6,216 bases of DNA from Eubacteriales Family XIII. Incertae Sedis bacterium (GCA_031280075.1 JAITHG010000048.1:1-6216), one strand, 5' to 3'. Numbered from the stretch's first letter, positions 1 to 5,347 are shown. A program made the numbers and translations. Notes: generated from the letters alone by a model not told the origin.

Positions 1-240
1 GTCGTTTTCCATGAGAACAGTCTATCACTTTTGGCACGGAAACGCAATGTTTATTTATCATCTCAATAATAATAATACCCCCCCTCACATCCCGCATGGT
101 GTCAAAAAAATCCCGAAACTAATATCATTTCGGGGTGGCTCTCTTTTGATGCCATGCGTCATCCTTTCCCCCGAGTTCCCCGTAAGCAATCTCTCCCCCG
201 TCGGGGCGGTCGGGCTGTGCATCGAACTTGGAGAACACGG
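1..240. other. AT-richer flank downstream of the toxin gene, no gene seen
   Basis: No believable protein gene was found on either strand here. The stretch contains an (AAT)4 run at 65-76 followed by a run of seven C at 78-84, and the terminator of the toxin-antitoxin operon at about 104-134. Between the terminator and the toxin stop codon there is only a short GC-rich inverted repeat at 196-206 (CCCCG-T-CGGGG). A plus-strand open frame that starts at 11 and runs into this region is antisense to the toxin gene and has no protein-like character. Confidence 0.6.
104..134 (-). terminator. Rho-independent terminator of the antitoxin-toxin operon
   Basis: The arms CCCGAAA (112-118) and TTTCGGG (128-134) form a perfect 7-bp stem with a 9-nt loop. 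Read on the minus strand, the stem is followed by one A and then seven T (104-110), which is the classic layout of an intrinsic terminator. It lies about 105 nt past the toxin stop codon, in the right direction to end the two-gene transcript. On the plus strand the stem has no T run, so it should act one way only. Confidence 0.75.
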
Positions 241-630
241 CTACCAAATACACTGTACCCCATATCTGCGAATGTTCTCGTCAACTGTGATAAGCGGGAT
301 ACTTTCGGACAGGGCAGTTGCGACAAGCAGTCTGTCAAATGGGTCGCGATGCAGGAACGGCAGACTTGACAGGGATTCCAAATGCGATTGGGCTATAGGC
401 AGCACACTCCATCCATTTGTGTCGATCATTGCCCGGAGGTTTGCCACACCACCGTCGAATTGGAGTTTTCCAAGGCTGTGTTTGATGGTAACCTCCCATA
501 ATGATGCGATGCTGACTGCCATGCTGTTTTGCGCTTGACTGTTCTCAATCAGCACCGCAGCTTGTTCAGACAATCGCTTCGAATCCTCAAGGAACCAGAG
601 AATCGAATGGGTGTCAAGCAGGAATCTCAT
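241..630 (-). CDS. vapC: VapC-like PIN-domain ribonuclease toxin
   Basis: This 129-residue protein is a single PIN domain, the usual size for VapC toxins, which are Mg-dependent endoribonucleases that cut RNA (often tRNA or rRNA) and stop growth when freed from their antitoxin. The opening LLDTHSILWF supplies the first acid, D6. E46 sits in SLWEV, D96 and D99 in HRDPFDR, and D117 in ITVDENI, so the full set of acidic metal-binding residues is present and the enzyme looks intact. The start codon at 630 overlaps the antitoxin stop as ATGA, and AAGGAG lies 8 nt upstream inside the antitoxin gene, supporting this start and translational coupling. The sequence type (LLDTHxxLW, HRDPFDR) is the PIN subgroup usually paired with Phd/YefM or DUF2281-type antitoxins, whereas the partner here is RelB/DinJ-like. 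The RNA target cannot be read from the sequence. Confidence 0.93.
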   Translation of the reverse strand: MRFLLDTHSILWFLEDSKRLSEQAAVLIENSQAQNSMAVSIASLWEVTIKHSLGKLQFDGGVANLRAMIDTNGWSVLPIAQSHLESLSSLPFLHRDPFDRLLVATALSESIPLITVDENIRRYGVQCIW

Positions 631-905
631 TCCATATACTCCTTGAAATCGTCAAGGGGCGCATCAAAGTCATCGGCAACCCACATCTTGCCTTTCATGC
701 TCCCTCGCCCGAACACCAAGCCATTTCCTGCTCTTGTGGGGGCTGGCTTCGTCGAAAGGATAAACGGCAAATCTTGCTCTCGCACCGTTTGGCGCAGAAA
801 CAGGTTGATTGCCGTAGTCATGTCCAGTCCCAAACTCTCGAAAATCCGCCCCGCCTGCAGCTTGAGCTCGCTGTCTGTGCGGATATTGATATTGACCGTA
901 CTCAT
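627..905 (-). CDS. RelB/DinJ-family antitoxin with a PIN-binding-type tail
   Basis: This 92-residue protein should neutralise the downstream PIN toxin and repress its own operon. Residues 1-50 are typical RelB/DinJ: VNINIRTDSELK forms the beta strand of a ribbon-helix-helix, and the following GLDMTTAINLFLRQTV and LPF fit the helices and the usual trailing motif. Residues 51-67 look like a flexible linker. Residues 68-91 end in ADDFDAPLDDFKEYM, an acidic, aromatic tail that resembles the C-termini of antitoxins of other families paired with PIN toxins; RelB proteins paired with RelE or YafQ do not normally end like this. AGGAGGT lies 7 nt before the ATG, which fixes the start. The gene overlaps vapC by 4 nt (ATGA). 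The family call is firm; the tail's role in binding the toxin is inferred from motif memory and context. Confidence 0.9.
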   Translation of the reverse strand: MSTVNINIRTDSELKLQAGRIFESLGLDMTTAINLFLRQTVREQDLPFILSTKPAPTRAGNGLVFGRGSMKGKMWVADDFDAPLDDFKEYME

Positions 906-912
906 GATTGCT

Positions 913-919
913 ACCTCCT
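913..919 (-). promoter_or_regulatory. Strong Shine-Dalgarno site of the antitoxin gene
   Basis: AGGAGGT on the minus strand lies 7 nt before the antitoxin ATG. It is close to a perfect match to the anti-Shine-Dalgarno sequence, so high antitoxin translation is expected, as is usual for the first gene of such operons. Confidence 0.8.
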
Positions 920-941
920 ATGCCGCCAACACTATCACAGA

Positions 942-958
942 ATGCGCATAATTGCAAT
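942..958. promoter_or_regulatory. Twin palindromes, candidate antitoxin operator
   Basis: Two perfect 8-bp palindromes, ATGCGCAT (942-949) and ATTGCAAT (951-958), sit one base apart. They overlap the predicted -10 element and transcription start of the minus-strand promoter. Ribbon-helix-helix antitoxins bind short palindromes in pairs, so this is where RelB-type autorepression would be expected. The link to the antitoxin is inferred from position and symmetry only. Confidence 0.5.
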
Positions 959-985
959 ATATCATCTTGAAAACTTGCTTGTTAA
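956..985 (-). promoter_or_regulatory. Sigma-70-type promoter of the antitoxin-toxin operon
   Basis: On the minus strand TTAACA (980-985, 5 of 6 consensus bases) is followed after 18 nt by TATATT (956-961, 5 of 6). The expected transcription start lies near 949, giving a leader of about 45 nt before the antitoxin ATG. The -10 element overlaps the twin palindromes, fitting autoregulation. Confidence 0.55.
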
Positions 986-1133
986 ACAAAAACTATCGTG
1001 GTGCCAGAAAACGAGAAAGCTTGCAATTCATCGTGAAGCTGCCAGTCGGAAAACCTATCGGAAGTTCAGTCCACCCCCGCACCTCGCTGTTCCGCATCGT
1101 GAAACCGCATTCCCGGCAATGAAACACCTGCAC

Positions 1134-1162
1134 TTTACACATCTGAAGCCACATCATAAGAT
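1134..1162 (+). promoter_or_regulatory. Sigma-70-type promoter before the FIST gene
   Basis: TTTACA (1134-1139, 5 of 6 consensus bases) and TAAGAT (1157-1162, 4 of 6) are separated by the ideal 17 nt. The predicted start near 1169 leaves about 90 nt of leader before the FIST ATG. It is the best promoter-like sequence seen in this gap on the plus strand, but the -10 element is imperfect. Confidence 0.45.
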
Positions 1163-1174
1163 GTTTCTATCCAA

Positions 1175-1208
1175 AGACCGCCCGGCTTTGTCGTCGGAGT
1201 GCCGGTCT
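1175..1208 (+). promoter_or_regulatory. Hairpin in the FIST gene leader
   Basis: AGACCG (1175-1180) pairs with CGGTCT (1203-1208). A competing stem, CCGGC (1182-1186) with GCCGG (1201-1205), shares part of the same right arm, so the two structures exclude each other. There is no T run, so it is not an intrinsic terminator. It could affect stability or translation of the leader; no known riboswitch class was recognised. Confidence 0.3.
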
Positions 1209-1258
1209 GAGATCTCCAAAAAGGGAACAGCGCCTGCGGGTGCGGAAAGGAAGCAGCC

Positions 1259-2443
1259 ATGAAAGCAAATGTCGGAGCAAGCACAAACGCAGACGCGAGG
1301 CGTGCAGGGGCGGAAGCGGCGGCGGCGGCAAAGGGCGGTCTTGGGGACGTGAAGCTCGCCTTCGTGTACAGCAGCGTGCAGTATGCGCAGCGGGAACTGC
1401 TGGACGGGGTGGCGGCGGAGCTGCCGGGCGTGCCCCTCGTCGGGAACACCTCGTTCACGGGCATCATCACGCCGGAAGGCTTCGCTTCTTCGGACGCGGG
1501 CTTCGTCGGCATCATGGCGCTGGCAGGCGAGGATCTGACCGTCGGCGTGGCAGGCAGCGCGAAGGACAAAGACGCGCGCGCCACAGGGCAGAAGGTTGCG
1601 CGGGATGCGCTAGCGGCCGCCGGCAAGCCCACCAGCGGCAAGATTGACGCACCGGACTTCTTCTACATGGTCGCCAACCCCGGCGAAGAGGAGTACTTCC
1701 TCAAGGGCATCGAGGATGTCATTGGGCGCGTGCCCCTCTTCGGCGGCAGCGCTGCGGACAACACCATCGCGGGCGAATGGTCTCTCTTCACGAAGGACGT
1801 CGTCACGCCGGAGGGTGTCGCAGTCGCCTTCTTCTGGGCGGATGCCCCCGGCAGCTTTGCCAACCTCTTCACCGGCGCCTACCGGGAGACGGACAAATTC
1901 GGCGTCATCACAAAGGTGCGCGAAGACAGAACCCTAGTCGAGATCGACGGCGTGCCTGCGGTCGAGAAGTACCGCGAGTGGCGCGGTCTCTCCGACCTTG
2001 AGCCGCTCAAGGGCGGCAACCTGCTCGTCACGACCATCACCAACCCGCTCGGCGTGAAGGACAGGCTCGGCGACCTCACCGCCATCCGCCACCCGATGAA
2101 CGGCAACGACGACCTGTCGATGGCAGTCGGGGCAAACCTCGCCGAGAAGACGACCGTCATCATGATGGATGCGAGCGTGGATGAGCTGATCGCCTCGGCG
2201 GGTGAGTACACGACTCAGGTGGTCAAGAAGCTCGGCAAGCAGCCGTCCGCCCTGCACCTCGTGCACTGCGGTGGCAGGCGCGCCGCCATCGGCGACCGCG
2301 TGGGCGAGGTCTACGAAGCCGTCAAGGCGGCAGCGGGAGACATCCCCTTCCTCATGGAGTTCACCTTCGGGGAGTACGGCTACGAGGACGACGACCGCAA
2401 CTCGACAGGCGGGCTGATGCTCAGCTTCACCGCCTTCGCTTGA
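1259..2443 (+). CDS. Stand-alone FIST-domain sensor-like protein
   Basis: The 394-residue product has the layout of FIST proteins: a FIST_N-like part at about residues 30-210 and a FIST_C-like part at about 215-385. Visible hallmarks are VGNTSFTGII (61-70), PLFGGSAADN (159-168), HCGGRRAAIGDR (336-347) and FTFGEYGYEDD (368-378) near the end. FIST domains were proposed as ligand-binding signalling modules, possibly for amino acids, often joined to kinase, chemotaxis or cyclic-di-GMP output domains. Here no output domain, signal peptide or membrane segment is present, so the protein is probably cytoplasmic and would have to act through a partner. AGGA lies 7 nt before the ATG, which supports this start. 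The alanine-rich start (AEAAAAAK) is encoded by a short GCG run. The gene is followed after 195 bp by an aldehyde dehydrogenase gene on the same strand. Its ligand and partner are unknown. Confidence 0.85.
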   Translation: MKANVGASTNADARRAGAEAAAAAKGGLGDVKLAFVYSSVQYAQRELLDGVAAELPGVPLVGNTSFTGIITPEGFASSDAGFVGIMALAGEDLTVGVAGSAKDKDARATGQKVARDALAAAGKPTSGKIDAPDFFYMVANPGEEEYFLKGIEDVIGRVPLFGGSAADNTIAGEWSLFTKDVVTPEGVAVAFFWADAPGSFANLFTGAYRETDKFGVITKVREDRTLVEIDGVPAVEKYREWRGLSDLEPLKGGNLLVTTITNPLGVKDRLGDLTAIRHPMNGNDDLSMAVGANLAEKTTVIMMDASVDELIASAGEYTTQVVKKLGKQPSALHLVHCGGRRAAIGDRVGEVYEAVKAAAGDIPFLMEFTFGEYGYEDDDRNSTGGLMLSFTAFA

Positions 2444-2451
2444 CGGACGTA

Positions 2452-2491
2452 CAGGTGCGCAGGTGCGCAGGCACACAGGCGCACAGGCACA
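2452..2491 (+). repeat. Five tandem 8-bp repeats
   Basis: Five consecutive 8-bp units of the form CAGG(T/C)(G/A)C(G/A) fill this stretch: CAGGTGCG twice, then CAGGCACA, CAGGCGCA and CAGGCACA. They begin 8 bp after the FIST stop codon. The unit length is not a multiple of three and the tract is noncoding. It looks like a small slippage-prone minisatellite; a binding-site array is also possible. Confidence 0.8.
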
Positions 2492-2523
2492 ACGCGGCGC
2501 ACGCCTGCGGAGTCATGCATTTT

Positions 2524-2546
2524 GCCTGACAGACGCACAGTCAGGC
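2524..2546. promoter_or_regulatory. Perfect 7-bp inverted repeat upstream of the dehydrogenase gene
   Basis: GCCTGAC (2524-2530) and GTCAGGC (2540-2546) are perfectly complementary with a 9-nt spacer. Neither strand has a T run after the stem, so a rho-independent terminator is unlikely. It lies about 95 bp before the aldehyde dehydrogenase start. It may be a regulator site or a hairpin at the end of the FIST transcript. Confidence 0.4.
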
Positions 2547-2569
2547 GCGCCACAAGGGCACGACAGCCC

Positions 2570-2596
2570 ATTATTGGAACAATTATCGCATAATAT
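2570..2596 (+). promoter_or_regulatory. Candidate promoter and operator of the aldehyde dehydrogenase gene
   Basis: An AT-rich dyad, ATTATTG-GAA-CAATTAT (2570-2586, 6 of 7 pairs match), stands out from the GC-rich surroundings and directly precedes CATAAT (2589-2594), a good -10 element. No good -35 element is found at the right distance, which suggests an activated promoter or another sigma factor. The same bases also fit a sigma-54 layout: TTGGAAC at 2574-2580 and TCGCA at 2586-2590 place GG and GC exactly 10 nt apart. Both readings are tentative. Confidence 0.35.
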
Positions 2597-2617
2597 CCAC
2601 GGCAGCCAAGCCCGTGG
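2597..2617 (+). promoter_or_regulatory. Leader hairpin next to the dehydrogenase ribosome binding site
   Basis: CCACGG (2597-2602) pairs with CCGTGG (2612-2617) around a 9-nt loop. The stem ends 9 nt before the AGGAGG at 2627-2632, which lies 6 nt ahead of the ATG. The stem does not cover the ribosome binding site, so a role in mRNA 5'-end stability is as likely as translational control. Confidence 0.35.
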
Positions 2618-2638
2618 TGACAGGACAGGAGGCAACAA

Positions 2639-4072
2639 ATGAAGAACATCGTAAGCGGGAAATGGACGGACAGCGTGTCAGGCGAAACGTTTGACGTCGT
2701 CAACCCGGCGACGGGCAAGGTGATCGAGTCCGTCCCGAAGTGCACGCCCGAAGACATCCGCATCGCGATCGATGCAGCTGTAAAGGCGCAAAAAGTCTGG
2801 GCGGACGTGCCCGTCTTCGAGCGCGCTGCCATCCTCTACCGCTTCCTCGATATCGTGGACGAAAACGCGGAGAGCCTGGCGCAGACGCTCATGCAGGAGA
2901 ACGGCAAGCCCATCGCGGAGGCGCGCGCCGAGATCGGCAACATCCGCATCGGCTTTTCCGGCTTCATAGAGCATGCGAAGCATTACTACGAGACCATCAT
3001 CCCGCCGGGGCTCGAGGCAGGGCAGCAGAGCAACCTCGTGATGGTTCAGCGCGCGCCGGTCGGCGTGGTCGCCTGCATCATCCCGTTCAACTTCCCCTGC
3101 GACCTCTTCGACCAGAAGGTCGCGCCTGCCCTCATGATGGGCAACGCCGCCATCGTGCTGCCCTCGTCCGACAACCCGCTGACCCTGCTCCGCCTCACGG
3201 GCATGCTTGTGGAGGCAGGCGTGCCGGACGGTGTCGCGCAGTGCCTCACCGCACCGGGCAGCGTCAAGGCGACCGTCGCGCACGACGGGCGCATCGGGCT
3301 CATTACGCTCACAGGCAGTACCGAGGTCGGCATCGAGACGGCGAAGGCAGCTGCAGAGCACCTGATCCCCTGTGCGCTTGAGCTGGGTGGCAACGATGCC
3401 TTCATCGTGCTGGAGGACGCGGACGTAGACCTCGCGGCAAACGAGGTCGTCTGGGGCAGGACCTACAACACGGGGCAGGTCTGCTGTGCGAGCAAGCGCT
3501 TCATCGTCCACAACAAGGTGAAGGATGCCTTCGCCGAAAAGGTGGTGGCATTGATCCAGGGGCGCAAGTACGGTGCGCCGGAGGAAGAGGGCACGCAGAT
3601 CGCCTGTCTCATCAGCGAGAAGGCGGCGGTCAAGGTCGAGGAACAGGTCGAGCGGGTCGTGGCACAGGGCGGCAAGATCCTCTGCGGCGGCAAGCGCAAC
3701 GGTGCCTACTACGACCCGACCGTCATCGCGGATGTCCCGAAGGATGCCGATGTTGCCCGCGACGACGAGATCTTCGGTCCGGTCGTGCCCATCATCGGCT
3801 TCGACACGGACGCGGAGGCAGTCGAGATCGCGAACAGCTCCATCTTCGGGTTGTCCAGCTGCGTGTTCTCGCGTGACTACAAGCGCGCCTATGCAGTCGC
3901 CTCGAAAATGGAGGCAGGCGGCGCGGTCATCAACGGCGCGAGCTTCTTCCGCTCCTTCGAGATTCCCTTTGGCGGCTGGAAGCACAGCGGCATCGGGACG
4001 GAAGGTGTCTACAGCACCTTCGAGGAGATGACGAACGTGCGGAACGTGATTCTCAAGAACCTCGTCGAGTAA
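2639..4072 (+). CDS. NAD(P)-dependent aldehyde dehydrogenase, substrate unknown
   Basis: This 477-residue protein is a full-length member of the aldehyde dehydrogenase superfamily, cytoplasmic enzymes that oxidise an aldehyde to a carboxylate with NAD(P). The catalytic set is complete: N151 in PFNFP, E248 in LELGG, C282 in NTGQVC, and E377 in EIFGPV, with LTGSTEVG (224-231) for the nucleotide loop and FGGWKHSG (444-451) near the C-terminus. The overall style resembles succinate-semialdehyde dehydrogenases, but the substrate cannot be assigned. Oddly, the usual KPSE cofactor motif reads LPSS (174-177), so both the lysine and the glutamate that normally contact the adenosine ribose are missing. 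A second cysteine, C283, follows the nucleophile. AGGAGG lies 6 nt before the ATG, fixing the start. The gene is preceded by a structured 195-bp control region and converges on tyrA with 22 bp between stop codons. Co-transcription with the FIST gene is possible, since no clear terminator separates them. Confidence 0.92.
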   Translation: MKNIVSGKWTDSVSGETFDVVNPATGKVIESVPKCTPEDIRIAIDAAVKAQKVWADVPVFERAAILYRFLDIVDENAESLAQTLMQENGKPIAEARAEIGNIRIGFSGFIEHAKHYYETIIPPGLEAGQQSNLVMVQRAPVGVVACIIPFNFPCDLFDQKVAPALMMGNAAIVLPSSDNPLTLLRLTGMLVEAGVPDGVAQCLTAPGSVKATVAHDGRIGLITLTGSTEVGIETAKAAAEHLIPCALELGGNDAFIVLEDADVDLAANEVVWGRTYNTGQVCCASKRFIVHNKVKDAFAEKVVALIQGRKYGAPEEEGTQIACLISEKAAVKVEEQVERVVAQGGKILCGGKRNGAYYDPTVIADVPKDADVARDDEIFGPVVPIIGFDTDAEAVEIANSSIFGLSSCVFSRDYKRAYAVASKMEAGGAVINGASFFRSFEIPFGGWKHSGIGTEGVYSTFEEMTNVRNVILKNLVE

Positions 4073-4094
4073 GAGCAGGGCGCAGGGCAGCCCT

Positions 4095-5282
4095 TTACAG
4101 CATCCGGCGCTGCGGGCGGAATCCGCCCAGCCGGAGCGTGTCCAAAAAGCCATCGATATCCCCCTCATCCGTGAGGACCAGCTCGAGCACGGCGCGGTCT
4201 TCCGTCTGATGGTCGATGTCGATGGCTTCTATATTGCATTCCGCACGACCTGCCGCCGTCGTGATCTCCGCAATGATGCCCCGGCGGTCGTCCATCGGGA
4301 TGCGGATCTCCACGAGGCGCGCGGATGCCTGCACCCACTGGGCGGGGAGGGAGCTGCGGATCCTGGATGCGTCTGCGAGCCGCGCACGGATGCCCTCGGC
4401 ATCCCCTGCCCGCAGCAGCTGCCCGAAGTCTGCGACGATGCGCTGCAGCTCGTCCAGCTCCTCCGCGACGATGTCGGCATTGTTCAGCAGGATGCCCGTC
4501 CACAGTTCTGCGCTGCCTGCCGCGATGCGGGTCGTGTCCTTGAACCCGCCCGCAGCGAGCCGCAGCATCTCGCCGTTTTCGCCCGCATGCGCCCCTGCCA
4601 GCGTGACCAGCGCCGCAGCGGCGATGTGCGGCACATGCGAGACGATGGCGACCACGCGGTCGTGTTCGGCAGGGCTGACGGAGAGCACGCGGGTGCCCAG
4701 CCCCGTCAGCAGTTCGTGGAGGCGCCGGAAGGCGTAGATGTCCGTCCGGCTGCCCGGTGTCAGAAGCCAGTACGCGCCCTGAAACAGATCCGGGCGGGCA
4801 CCGTCGATCCCCTCCCGCTCGCTGCCTGCCATAGGGTGCCCAGGCACGAAACGTTCCGGATTTTTCAGATGGCGCTGCGCGTATTCGATGGCAGGTCCCT
4901 TCGTGGAACCCGTGTCTGTGAGCACCCCTTCGTAGCCGCTCTCCGTGAGCAGGGCAAACCACTCGCCGTAAGCGTCGACCGGCACCGCCAGGACGACGAG
5001 GTCTATCCCGCCCTCCGAAAGCAGGCGCAGGGTTTCAGCTCTGTCCGGAACGGAGTCTACGAACCCTGCGTCAAGCGCTTTCCTTGACGCATCCGGGTTG
5101 CTGTCAAGCCCGTAGATCCGGGCACCTGCGCCCCCGTGCCGCCCTGCGGGCATCTGCCGCCCTGCGGGTGCCTGTCCGCCCGATGCCTGTTCGTCCCCTG
5201 CAAACGCCTTCAGCGCGCCCGCAAGCGAGCCGCCGATCAGTCCGAGCCCGATGATCAATATATTGTCAAACCTTGCTGCCAT
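4095..5282 (-). CDS. tyrA: Prephenate dehydrogenase with C-terminal ACT domain
   Basis: The 395-residue enzyme converts prephenate to 4-hydroxyphenylpyruvate with NAD, the branch step of tyrosine synthesis. The Rossmann fold begins with IGLGLIGGSL (11-20), and D60 at the end of the second strand points to NAD rather than NADP. Further hallmarks are TDTGSTK (122-128), GHPMAGSE (148-155), SHVPH (215-219) with conserved histidines, and GGFKDTTRIA (245-254). An ACT domain at about 323-395 (VEIRIPMDDRRGIIAEI) probably gives feedback control by an aromatic amino acid. Residues about 28-54 form a Gly/Ala/Gln-rich insertion between the first helix and second strand of the Rossmann fold, partly built from an 18-bp DNA repeat; the family usually has only a few residues there. 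The start has AAGGGA 10 nt upstream. The gene lies 65 bp after iclR with no obvious promoter between, so read-through is likely. Confidence 0.95.
   Translation of the reverse strand: MAARFDNILIIGLGLIGGSLAGALKAFAGDEQASGGQAPAGRQMPAGRHGGAGARIYGLDSNPDASRKALDAGFVDSVPDRAETLRLLSEGGIDLVVLAVPVDAYGEWFALLTESGYEGVLTDTGSTKGPAIEYAQRHLKNPERFVPGHPMAGSEREGIDGARPDLFQGAYWLLTPGSRTDIYAFRRLHELLTGLGTRVLSVSPAEHDRVVAIVSHVPHIAAAALVTLAGAHAGENGEMLRLAAGGFKDTTRIAAGSAELWTGILLNNADIVAEELDELQRIVADFGQLLRAGDAEGIRARLADASRIRSSLPAQWVQASARLVEIRIPMDDRRGIIAEITTAAGRAECNIEAIDIDHQTEDRAVLELVLTDEGDIDGFLDTLRLGGFRPQRRML
5138..5173 (-). repeat. Tandem 18-bp repeat inside tyrA
   Basis: Two 18-bp units, at 5138-5155 and 5156-5173, differ at only two bases near their ends, and a shorter, degenerate third unit may follow at 5174-5188. 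Each unit contains the small palindrome CCC-TGC-GGG. In the tyrA frame they encode QAPAGR and QMPAGR (residues 37-48). The length is a multiple of three, so expansion or contraction keeps the frame. Confidence 0.8.
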
Positions 5283-5347
5283 TTTTCTAGATCCCTTGCC
5301 AAGCTGCCCCCTGTTGTCCTGCCCGTCATCCTACCGTGCCGCTGCCC

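Larger units (their letters stand above)
906..1258. other. Divergent intergenic region between the antitoxin and FIST genes
   Basis: These 353 bp carry no convincing gene. The left third holds the antitoxin promoter, its palindromes and its ribosome binding site. The right third holds a plus-strand promoter at 1134-1162 and a leader of about 90 nt for the FIST gene. The middle part (about 990-1130) shows nothing recognisable. A plus-strand open frame crossing this region overlaps the antitoxin gene and gives a low-complexity, basic product with no family resemblance, so it is not called. Confidence 0.6.

Noticed and set aside
65..84. AAT trinucleotide run followed by seven C
   Set aside because: It is short and lies in a region without genes. 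No link to phase variation of a gene can be made from it.
11..538. A 175-codon plus-strand open frame over the left flank and toxin gene
   Set aside because: It runs antisense through the PIN toxin gene, lacks a good ribosome binding site and crosses the operon terminator. The translation resembles no family.
1209..1216. Palindrome GAGATCTC in the FIST leader
   Set aside because: A single 8-bp palindrome with no partner or promoter overlap is expected by chance in a window of this size.
1233..1243. CCTGCGGGTGC shared with 5161-5171 inside tyrA, considered as a dispersed repeat
   Set aside because: The match is only 11 bp in GC-rich sequence and the flanks differ, so chance is the simpler explanation.
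774..1262. A plus-strand open frame spanning the antitoxin gene and the divergent control region
   Set aside because: It overlaps the antitoxin gene antisense and both predicted promoters, and gives a basic, His-rich product without domain features.
2544..2551. Palindrome GGCGCGCC overlapping the inverted repeat upstream of the dehydrogenase gene
   Set aside because: It is likely by chance in GC-rich DNA and shares bases with the longer and more convincing inverted repeat.
2678..4168. A 496-codon open frame on the minus strand, antisense to the aldehyde dehydrogenase gene
   Set aside because: It mirrors a well-supported enzyme gene. Its product is rich in Arg, Asp, Leu and His with no recognisable motif, which is the expected result of high third-position GC on the coding strand.
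4209..5087. A 292-codon plus-strand open frame antisense to tyrA
   Set aside because: The opposite strand encodes an unmistakable prephenate dehydrogenase. The product of this frame is Arg-, Cys- and His-rich and shadow-like.
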